A stretch of 64,000 bases of DNA from positions 186,001 to 250,000 of the forward strand of contig JAANYP010003838.1 of assembly GCA_020465985.1 (NCBI GenBank). The letters are read 5' to 3'. This document shows, piece after piece, positions 55,861-64,000 of this stretch (position 1 is its first letter; each line of letters starts with the position of its first letter). The notes under the pieces are model-generated. The model was not told where the DNA came from. It was given only the letters and a program-made list of their open reading frames with translations, and ran no database searches. The translations under genes were made by a program, and so were the position numbers. This DNA comes from Centrapalus pauciflorus (lineage: Eukaryota > Streptophyta > Magnoliopsida > Asterales > Asteraceae).

Positions 55861-57596
55861 TCCCCAACTTAAATCTTGATCGTCCCGAGCAAGAAAACTA
55901 AATCAGACTTTAATGTTCAAGATTTCATTTACCAGACATATGATAAATCAGTGACTCTCTAATTAATTTATCAAATTAGTAACAGTCTTCATACTAAACA
56001 TCCATGCATGATCATAACTAAAAATCTATTTCTGTTACACTGTGTTAAAACCGTTATCAACACTTTACCTCCCAAACATTCCTCACCATAAATCACCTAT
56101 TTTTGCTCAAGGTTACATGTATGCAATTTTACCGGTTTTGACGCGTATAATGAACTCACTCATCATTGATAATTTTTTTTAGCACACTTACGAGTTAGTT
56201 TATTAAGGGTTTGAACATGACTTTACTAACGAGTCCATGTAACGGAAAATCAATCAACCGCTCCCAAACCAGTTGACTTTAGGGGATTAGGTATAGAATA
56301 CCCCTCAGACTTCTTTTCCGAACTCGTTAGGCCACCCCTTACAATTTAAGCACCTACGTCTCACGGGTTTACTTGCAACACTCCCCCTTATTGGTTAGGT
56401 GTATCGATGTCTTTAGAAATGTTGGTTTTGATAAAGTGTTTTATTCTTTAAAACCACACACAAGTGTAACATACTCAAATTCTTTTATTAATCTCATGCA
56501 TGCACATTCATTATGACTCTTTTTAATAAATTTCAAATTAACTCGATCGTCACCGATATCACTTGGTATTAATCTAATTCCTAACTAGAATCATCATTTT
56601 AAGTTACTTGCTCAAACCAAAATAAATTAGGGAGATAAGACCAGTACATTTCTACTTTTAATTGGTTAATCAAAACATTATTATTCAAGGGTGAACACAC
56701 AAATGTAAAATAAAAACTAAAAACTAAAAAATCATGAAATACTAAACTAACTTAGATACACGAACACTCACACACTAGTATTCATAAATATAAAGAAGGA
56801 ACGAAGGAACCTGATCATTGAATGCAAAATCCAAGGGTTGATCGCCTTCTATCTTCCGCAATGTAATCATCCACTCATATACATCATATCTCCTTGCAAG
56901 TCAATCCTCCTCTTCAACTTTGGACATCATTGTCCCAATAGCAATATAGATTAGACTGAGATTCAAGTGGATGAGTGTACGAATAATGCAAAACCATGCC
57001 TAAAAAAAAAATTAAACGTAATTATTTTCATGACATAGTTAAATAAATAGTGAGATAGTCGTTTTGAAGCCGCAGTTGGGGTTGAATAACATCCCCAACT
57101 TAATTATCTACCAATTCTCGTTATGTTACTTAAAAGTCATGAGAATATAGACACAGTATAATGATGCAACTAATTAAATGCAATAAACTAAAATGCATAT
57201 GCGCGATTCATATCATGATTTAATTAAAAGGAAAGATAAATTATTTTTAGCATTGGTAATTGGGGTGAGGGCAAACATCCCCAACTTAATTCCCTACTGC
57301 ACCTATTTTTTTTCTTTTAAATCACGCATGATATGCATTTGAGAACTATAAACTATAATGCAATAAAATAAAAATAATTGGAACCTTAAACTAAATAAAC
57401 ATAAATATACACTAAACATCACTTTCGTAGGGATCACGATTGCACTTAGCATGTGCAACAAGCCTTTAAACCCCCCGGTAGCCCTGGTGGACGAGTTATA
57501 GTCTCGTGAGGATTTCTATTGAACACACCCACAAAGTTCTTTGGGTTGCCTCCCAAGAAGCGCTAAGTTTTACGTCTTCAGCCAGACGGTACCTCT

Positions 57597-58298
57597 TCAA
57601 GGTGGTTTGTCACCTTGCCCACACACATTACCCGGATATTTGATTGGTTTTTCCCTTCGTGCGATTCGTACTCCATAGGTACCTGAAATATCATGAAAAA
57701 CAATTAACATTGAATTAGATCCAGTTTCAGGCATAACACTTTTTAAATAATAATTGAAATAAGGGAGTTCGAAATATGGAGTTGTCTCCGTTGATGGTTG
57801 AAGCAGTGAGTCATCTCTCATAACAACTTCACTTTCGACTCTCTCTTCCTCGTTAAACTTTAAAAATTCTGAGGACGATTCTTGATGGAAATCTTGATGC
57901 TCGAATCCTCGCTCATCATAAAAGTCATCATCCGGCTCCATGTACATCTCCCTCTCCGCTTCTTGTTTTAAAAAAAGATCGGTGATTTTCCCCCATGTGT
58001 TCACGAGATATTGGAGATGTTTGGTGTTTGCCTCCACAAATATCATGCATTCCCTCATGGATGTCATAACATTCTCTTGATAGCACCGATTTTCATCATA
58101 TAGTCGCTGCTGAGATGGATAATAATCATTATAATAATACTCATCGAAATCCGGATGTCGTTCCCATGGATTGTACGAATCACGACTCGAGTAGTAAGAA
58201 TTATGATTATCATAATTTGAATAATATTGATCATTATAATCCAAGTAATTATGTTTGGATGGATAATCATAACTATATGAAGATTCCATTCCAAGCAA
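57597..58298 (-). CDS. Tyr/Asp-rich gag-region protein of a non-autonomous retrotransposon (233 aa)
   Basis: It lies about 165 bases inside the primer-binding site, where gag is expected. The N-terminal third is Tyr/Asn/Asp/Ser-rich (YDYPSKHNYLDYNDQYYSN) and looks disordered. The middle (about 80-110) could form a helix (MTSMRECMIFVEANTKHLQY). The rest is acidic. No zinc knuckle (CCHC) is present. The ORF ends in a low-conservation tail (GNVCGQGDKPP). Similar Tyr-rich frames occur next to tRNA-Asp primer sites in plant LARD-type elements. The function is unknown, and a role as a structural or packaging protein is only inferred. The start could be the ATG at 58298 or the internal Met four residues in. 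Confidence 0.5.
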   Translation of the reverse strand: MLGMESSYSYDYPSKHNYLDYNDQYYSNYDNHNSYYSSRDSYNPWERHPDFDEYYYNDYYPSQQRLYDENRCYQENVMTSMRECMIFVEANTKHLQYLVNTWGKITDLFLKQEAEREMYMEPDDDFYDERGFEHQDFHQESSSEFLKFNEEERVESEVVMRDDSLLQPSTETTPYFELPYFNYYLKSVMPETGSNSMLIVFHDISGTYGVRIARREKPIKYPGNVCGQGDKPP

Positions 58299-58461
58299 TT
58301 AAACAAATAATAAAAGCAAAAAACACAAAAAATAAAATAAAATAAAAAAATAAAATAAAATAAAATAAAACTAAATAAAAAGAACGAAATTAAATTAAAT
58401 TAAATTAAACCAAAGTAAACCTAAACAACTACCGTAAAACAAAACTAATAAGCGCACTAGC

Positions 58462-58479
58462 TCCCCAGCAACGGCGCCA
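58462..58479 (-). other. Primer-binding site complementary to tRNA-Asp
   Basis: Minus strand TGGCGCCGTTGCTGGGGA, three bases from the 5' LTR. The plus strand CCCCAGCAACGGCGCCA equals the plant tRNA-Asp 3' end with CCA, apart from one mismatch (A for G in CCCCGG). It sets the element's orientation. Confidence 0.85.
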
Positions 58480-58482
58480 TTT

Positions 58483-59650
58483 TGACATCCGCTCGTCGTA
58501 AAGCGTTCAAAAATAATTTATAAAAACACCAATCACCTTAACTTATAGCTAGGGTAAGTGGGATCGTCTCCTCAGGGAGCATGTGGTTATCAATAATATT
58601 CTACGATAGTCATTAACTAATAATAAAAACTAATTATTAAACTAAATGAAGGAAGGAAGCGATTGAGAGGAACTTTGGAAAAATAATAATAGCTTTATTA
58701 CGAAAACTTAAAGAATAACGTAAGAACACATCTATCGCAATCCGTATTTTGGGCACGAATCGTGTCATGTTCACAGTCCGTCTTAACTCCTAATCTAATG
58801 AGCTCGGCACGTCATGTAACACGGCTACGACGCGTCTTACGATAAAAATATAAATAGAAGCGAACGGAACAATATCTTTAAATAATAATCACACAGAAAA
58901 CTAAATAAAACATATCGTTCGTTACAATAATAAATCAACGAAAACATCATAAACACTTAGCTAATAAACAAACCCTTGAACGATAACGATATGATCATCA
59001 AGCAACGCGTACGAAACATTGAACTTGTCAGGTAAATGCTTCGTAGTTGTTGGATTGATGGGGGAAAGATGGAGCGTAGAAGGAACCAAACCCCCAACCC
59101 TTCGCCGTTGGTTTCGCGCAGACTACATCGCGCTTGATGAATCTGGACCTTTCTTCCTCTTTTTCTCTTCAACTTTTCGTCAAAATATGTGTCTTTTTCG
59201 TCTGGAAGCTTGTCATATATATAGGCAGCTCTGAAAAACCCTAAAAATCACGAAAATAATATTTTATGGGTTGGGCGCAGCCGTGGGCGCAGGCATGCGC
59301 CCCACCCTGCGCTTGGGTCAGCGATCGCGTATTTTGGCAGAATAAATCATTCTGTTCAGCACTCGGTTGGGGAGCAGGGCTGCGCCCCCCTCTGCGCTTG
59401 GCTTTCTATAATGGTTCTCCGATTGCGCTCAAATTTGCCAGACTTATACTTGAGAGGATTACCTACATGCGTAATGAGTTTTATCAATAGTAGAACATTC
59501 CAAGGCACAATTTACTCATTTTAACTCCTTTTAAGTTTTAACCCTTCAATTGATAAATAACAATTAAATGTAGCATTATACCAATAATTTATACATAAAA
59601 TAATATCATTTAAACACATTAAAGTCGGTATAAAATGATCCGATCAAACA
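58483..59650 (-). mobile_element. 5' LTR of the non-autonomous LTR retrotransposon (1168 bp)
   Basis: The same TGACATCC...GATCAAACA limits as the 3' LTR, lacking 131 bp. Minus-strand TATA-like sequence lies near the 'ATATATATGACAAGC' segment (59213-59227). It is followed on plus by 39 bases of polypurine-tract side internal sequence (59651-59689) instead of a host flank. Confidence 0.85.
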
Positions 59651-59689
59651 TCCCCAACTTAAATCTTGATCGTCCCGAGCAAGAAAACT

Positions 59690-59957
59690 TAAACATAACA
59701 ATTTTATTAAAATCATATTTTTGTAAAATTGAAACTTGAAATTATATTTGATTGAATACATATAAATTTAGAAATAATATATTTAAAAATCCTTAAAAAA
59801 AGTAACTATTAAATATATGACAAATAACAATACTATTATTGTACTTTTTTAATAATATTTAATATTTATATGTTTTATATGTATGTTTACATAAAGTTTA
59901 AATAACTAATTATTTATTAAAATTTATCCATGTAATATGTGGGTTCATAAACTAGTA
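59690..59957 (+). mobile_element. 3' end of a Helitron
   Basis: The last about 265 bp are AT-rich and end TCCATGTAATATGTGGG, then TTCATAAACTAG and T (59955/59956). They align with 62470-62736. The 5' part is missing at the junction with the retroelement fragment. It might continue the truncated copy at 52777-53156 if the retroelements inserted into one Helitron, but this is not proven. Confidence 0.6.
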
Positions 59958-59967
59958 TGTGTGTGTG

Positions 59968-60012
<45 letters not shown>

Positions 60013-60031
60013 ATGTATGTATGTATGTATA
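59958..60031. repeat. (TG)n/(TA)n/(TATG)n microsatellite
   Basis: Mixed GT, TA and GTAT repeats that abut the left end of the element at 60032. Confidence 0.9.
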
Positions 60032-60454
60032 GGGTTGAGATCAAATAAGAACCCTTAATTCCGTGAGAACGTGACAACCCTCCAAAATGCACAAATTTAT
60101 ACATCAAATGCACAAATTTAAAAATTAAATTTATAACTTAAAACCATTATTAGTTTTCAATATTAATAAACATTATAATCTAACATTAAAATTACCTTTA
60201 AAAAACAAATTCATCAAATTTTACACTAAATGCACAAATTTGAACATTAAATGCACAAATTTTGTCAAATGAATGAATTCGTACATAAAGTAGACAAATT
60301 TATCATGATATGCACAAATTTTTATATCAGATGCATAAATTTATCAAATGTATAAATTTTAACATTAAATGCATAATTTTATATACATTAAATGCACAAA
60401 ATTTAGAGTGCTTCTCATATTCTCACGGTAATGAACGTTCTTAGTGGAACCCAA
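60032..60454. mobile_element. (TA)n-bounded element, subfamily F
   Basis: The left end GGGTTGAGATCAAATAAGAAC and the reverse-complemented right end TTGGGTTCCACTAAGAACG are related. Next come TCCGTGAGAACGTG and TACCGTGAGAATATG. The interior repeats ATGCACAAATTT and its variants many times. Microsatellite lies on both sides. Non-coding. Confidence 0.68.
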
Positions 60455-60463
60455 TATATATAT

Positions 60464-60527
<64 letters not shown>

Positions 60528-60542
60528 AGAGAGAGAGAGAGA
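60455..60542. repeat. (TA)n/(AC)n/(GA)n microsatellite between two elements
   Basis: TA and AC repeats followed by GAGAGA, filling the gap between the elements at 60032 and 60543. Confidence 0.9.
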
Positions 60543-60983
60543 GAGCATGGTTCGTGTGAGTACCTAAAAAATGCAGAGTACCGTGAGTACCTGTGAACAC
60601 ACGGGTTTAAGATGTGAAAATGCTCCGAAAAAAAAAATTTTTAAAAAAATTTTCATATTCATTTAGATACAAATAATATAAGCATATTTGTAAAAGAATT
60701 ACACGCATTCACACTTCATAGCATCTTAAAAGTCATGTGAACATGTTTAGCTGTGAACAGCTAAACATGTTCACATGAATTTTGTCATGTTCACATGACT
60801 TTTAAGATGATAGAAAGTGTAAATTTATATAATTTTTTACGAATAACCTTATATTATTTGTATCTAAATGAATATGAAAAAAATTCAAAAAAAAAAAAAT
60901 TTCGGAGCAAGTTCACATCTGAAATTCGTGTGTTCACAGGTACTCACGGTACTCTGCATTTTTTAGGTACTCACACGAACCAT

Positions 60984-60987
<4 letters not shown>
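60543..60987. mobile_element. (TA)n-bounded foldback element, subfamily B/D
   Basis: The arms are near-identical for about 70 bp. GGTTCGTGTGAGTACC, TGCAGAGTACCGTGAG and GTGAACACACG appear on the left, and the same words in reverse complement on the right. Centre near 60735-60780 has an exact short palindrome around AGCTGTGAACAGCT. It is the inverted relative of 37491-37927. Non-coding. Confidence 0.8.

Positions 60988-61053
<66 letters not shown>
60988..61053. repeat. (TA)n microsatellite
   Basis: TA tract between a foldback element and a Helitron start. Confidence 0.95.
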
Positions 61054-61058
<5 letters not shown>

Positions 61059-62736
61059 TAAAAGGGCACATCAAATGCATACGTGTCGGTTCCACGTTAC
61101 ACCACAAAAGATAAGTACAACTTTTATTTTACAACTCATAAGTTTAAAATCAAATCAATATTTTAATATCCATATATTTATCTTATATTCATTATACTTA
61201 TGTATAGATACAGGTTCAAAAAAGTAACTCTTGAAATCAAGTGCACCTGAATGTACCAACCTTAAAAAACTTTTTTTAATTTTTTTTCTAATAATCATGT
61301 TTAAATTAAAGTTATACACATGATATATGAATCTCACTTACATTCACACTTTTTTTCCTCATAATCATGTTTAAATTAATGTTATACACATGATATATGA
61401 ATTTCACATACATTCATACTTTCTGCGTCTTTAAAAATTATGTGAATGTTCAATTTATATTTATGTGAATGATCATCCCAGTGAATGATCATTCACACCA
61501 TTCACATGATCTTTTTTTTACCAATCACAAGATTTATGATGTTGCCCCTTTTAAAAAAAAAGTCTTATAATGTTGTTTTATACATGTGTATTCAAAAAAA
61601 TATGTGTGAATGTTAATTCACATTAGGGTACGCTGTAATCTCATAGTTATACTGATGAATCTGATTCCTTATGTATATATCTAGTTATTAAAAAATATCT
61701 TAAGATAACAAAATATAATAAATCAAAATCTTCTATTATCTATACTTATGTATATATCTAAAGATATTTATATCCATATATTTATGTTATATTATCTATA
61801 CTTATGTATATATCTAATTATTAAAATATCTTAAGATAAATACATATCATACAACATTATTAAATATTTAACTTAAGATAACTGTAATCAAATACATACG
61901 TGTTAGCTCCACGTTACACCAAAAAATAAATATAACTTTTTATTTCTAAAATAAAAGATAAATACAACTCAAAAATTTAAAATCAAATCAAGATCTTAAT
62001 ACTCATATATTTATTTAGACATTAATATATTTAAACGTAATAAATCAAAATATTATATTATCTCTACTTATGTATATATCTAATTATTATAAAATATATT
62101 AAGATAAATACATATTATACAAAATTATTATATATTTGACTAAAGATAATTGTAAAAACATATTTTATATCATTTTTATTATTGTAATAGATAAATAAAT
62201 AATATGTTATATATAAATTAAAATATCAATATATTTCAATTAAATTATAATTTTACAAATATAAAAGTAGTTACAATTCATAATTTTTATAAAACTAGAA
62301 AAATAGTTATGACTAACAATATTGCTATTCTTATATATTTTAAATAACTATCAGTTTATGTTTTTTACTTTTTACATTAATAAAATCATATGTATGACAT
62401 TTTATTTATTGTAATAAAATATATTAAAACATTAAGTTTTATGTAAAATTAAAACATTAAATTATGTCGAATAAATACATATAAATTTAAAAATAAAATA
62501 TATTTTAAAAATTGTTAAAAGGTAACTACTATTAATTCTAAATGTTAAAGATAACTATTATTTATGTATATTTAAAAAAAGATAGATATATAATATTTTT
62601 GACAAATTATTTTTTTTTTTTGTATTTTGTTTAATAATAATTATTATCTATACAGGTTAATTAAAGTTTACATACATATTATATAACCAATTATTTTTTA
62701 AAATTTATCCACATAATGTGTGGGTTCATAAACTAG
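61054..62736 (+). mobile_element. Non-autonomous Helitron interrupted by a (TA)n-type element
   Basis: The start-like AATAATAAAAGGGCACATC, then AAATGCATACGTGTCGG, matches 41084. The end is the hairpin CCACATAATGTGTGG, then TTCATAAACTAG and T (62736/62737). The 461-bp element 61207-61667 sits inside. Internally the words TATACTTATGTATATATC and TTAAGATAAATACATATC recur, so part of it is duplicated. No Rep/helicase is coded. Confidence 0.6.
61207..61667. mobile_element. (TA)n-type element, subfamily A, with a 10-bp target duplication
   Basis: The left end is GATACAGGTTCA and the reverse-complemented right end GAATCAGATTCA. CTTATGTATA flanks both sides (61197-61206, 61668-61677). The uninterrupted site exists in related copies (ATACTTATGTATATATC, for example near 61745-61760), so the duplication is well supported. 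The body is the reverse complement of 26996-27356. Internal CATTCAC/GTGAATG words fold back. Confidence 0.78.
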
Positions 62737-63135
62737 TGAATGTTTTAAAGGATATATGACTTAATATTTATTTAAGCATTATACATTATAGAATGAAAAA
62801 TATTATTGAAATAATTTAATAAATCTCTAAATAATGAATAAAAAAATCAGAGTAAAATCCTTAATGAAATAATTAGATTTTGTATAATAATAATGAGATA
62901 AACATAAAATAATTTTTAATTAGATATATTGATAAGTATAGATGATATAAGATTTGGATTTATTTTGTTTTAATAAAATAGTGTCAATAAATATGTAGAC
63001 GTGATAATCTAGATTTGATTTTAAATTTATGAGTTGTATTTATATTTTATTTTTAAAATAAAAAGTTGTATTTATCTTTTATGATGAAACGTTGAGACGA
63101 CATGTATGCATTTGATGTTATAATGAGATAAACAA
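62737..63135 (-). mobile_element. Partial Helitron in opposite orientation
   Basis: On minus, ATCAAATGCATACATGTCG, then ATAAAAGATAAATACAAC, matches the 5' part of the 61054 element. The 3' hairpin end is not seen. AT-rich, no gene. Confidence 0.45.
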
Positions 63136-63504
63136 ATCAATTTTAATGAAAGAAAGAGAAAATGTGTCTATATAGAATGTTATATAATTATATATCTTTT
63201 TATGTAGATTAACATTACTATTCATAATCTATGTAGAATGTTATAATTCTTGTATTATATTTTATGTAGATTATCATGTAATCTACGTAGATTATCGTAA
63301 AATCTACGTATAATGTCGTGTAGAATGTCAAGTATCATATATTCTACGTAGATTACATGATAATCTATATAGATTATGTGTGATTTTTTACAAGTAGTCT
63401 TGTATTATATTTTATGTAGATTATCATGTAATCTACGTAAAATGTCGTGTAAAATGTCAAGTATCATATATTTTTACGTGGATTACATGATGATTTATAT
63501 GGAT
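63136..63504. repeat. Palindromic TCTACGTAGA minisatellite, relic of a subfamily E element
   Basis: Repeated words ATGTAGATTATCATG and TAATCTACGTAGATTA are the same palindromic theme as inside the 37980-39795 element. TIRs are not found here. No gene. Confidence 0.5.
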
Positions 63505-64000
63505 TATAGAGTAAATTACATAATTGGTCCATGTGGTTTGCATAAAACTTTATACGGTCCCTTTAGTTTCAATTTTGCATAAACAGTTAACACTGTTTAC
63601 TTGCAAAAATAGTCCCTCTGATGTTAACTTTAACAAACAAGTGGTTAAATATTTTATAATTACCATTTTACCCTTTTCTTTGATAACATTTTGGTCCCTC
63701 AAGTTTGTAGTTTATTTTAGTTTTGATCCTACAAGTAAATTGTTTTATTTAATTCTTTTATTATTATTATTAGAACTATCATTATTATTACTTTAACTTT
63801 TTACGTATTAATTTTTTTATTTATTGAGTTTCCTATATTTTAATATATTTTATAATTTAAATTACAAACTTAATTATTTCTTTTTATTATAAAAAATTGT
63901 ATCAAATTAGAATCCATTTCCTTTTTTAGCTTTTTTCAAATGAAAAATACAAAGATTTTATATCGTTGTTTCCAAACGAAAAAATTTTGAACCTTAAGCT
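63505..64000 (+). mobile_element. Left end of a MULE-like element running off the window
   Basis: GAGTAAATTACATAATTGGTC, then CATGTGGTTTGCATAAAAC, and later ATAGTCCCTCTGATG and TTACCATTTTACCC follow the word order of the MULE-like ends at 43932 and 45378. The other end lies beyond the window. The 90-codon frame at 63524 is not a recognised protein. Confidence 0.55.

Larger units (their letters stand above)
55861..58482 (-). mobile_element. Internal region of the LTR retrotransposon
   Basis: On minus, next to the 5' LTR, AAA is followed by a primer site complementary to the 3' end of tRNA-Asp (TGGCGCCGTTGCTGGGGA, 58479-58462). Next to the 3' LTR is a purine tract, AAGTTGGGGA (55870-55861). 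It carries one gag-like frame and the motif GGGTTGCCTCCCAAGAAGCG (57542-57561), a word familiar from plant LARD-type elements. No protease, RT, RNase H or integrase was found, so it depends on a partner element. Confidence 0.8.

Noticed and set aside
57597..58298. The Tyr-rich ORF as a host gene
   Set aside because: It lies between a primer-binding site and a purine tract flanked by two near-identical LTRs, in the gag position.
58462..58479. tRNA-Asp-like 3' end taken as a tRNA gene
   Set aside because: Only the last about 17 bases plus CCA match. Genomic plant tRNA genes do not carry CCA, and its position beside an LTR shows it is a primer-binding site.

Overview
This is a window of eukaryotic nuclear DNA from a flowering plant, most likely a eudicot. 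Genes are split by GT-AG introns, the DNA between them is AT-rich and crowded with nested plant transposons, and the protein matches are to plant families. An asterid is possible, but the sequence does not prove it.

Four intact genes can be modelled to the base. (1) A domesticated hAT-transposase-like gene with two BED zinc fingers lies on the + strand (CDS 9362-12551, 6 coding exons, 884 aa, with a probable 5'UTR exon near 4275-4389). (2) HDC1, the Rxt3-domain subunit of plant histone deacetylase complexes, is also on + (CDS 15835-31397, 11 coding exons, 802 aa). Its frame needs an 8-nt micro-exon at 19397-19404. (3, 4) Two tandem SBT5.4-like subtilases are on the - strand (33124-37006, 761 aa; 47497-50772, 762 aa). 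Each has 11 exons, and exons 2-11 have the same lengths in both copies. Both keep the Asp/His/Asn/Ser catalytic set.

The rest is mostly mobile DNA. At 1-3.6 kb there are LTR-like pieces and Helitrons. Introns and flanks of the two + strand genes hold a Copia relic, MITEs, a MULE end in the HDC1 promoter region and a SINE-like unit. Between the two subtilases (37-47.5 kb) lie two (TA)n-bounded TIR elements, two head-to-tail Helitrons, a 2.06-kb near-perfect palindrome with MULE-like ends, and a nested pair of MULE-like elements. The inner one of that pair carries the first coding segment of a KANADI transcription factor gene (Pack-MULE). At 51.3-52.7 kb there is a 672-bp tandem repeat of Helitron type. 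At 53.2-59.7 kb there is an LTR-like block, then a young non-autonomous LTR retrotransposon with a tRNA-Asp primer site. At 59.7-64 kb there are more Helitrons, (TA)n-bounded elements and another MULE end.

The most unusual pattern is a set of eight elements (26996-28623, 37491-39795, 60032-61667) with related inverted ends, nearly all sitting inside (TA)n tracts. One has a clear 10-bp target duplication. Another carries exon-like relics of a FAR1/MULE-type protein. Together these suggest a Mutator-like lineage that targets TA microsatellites.
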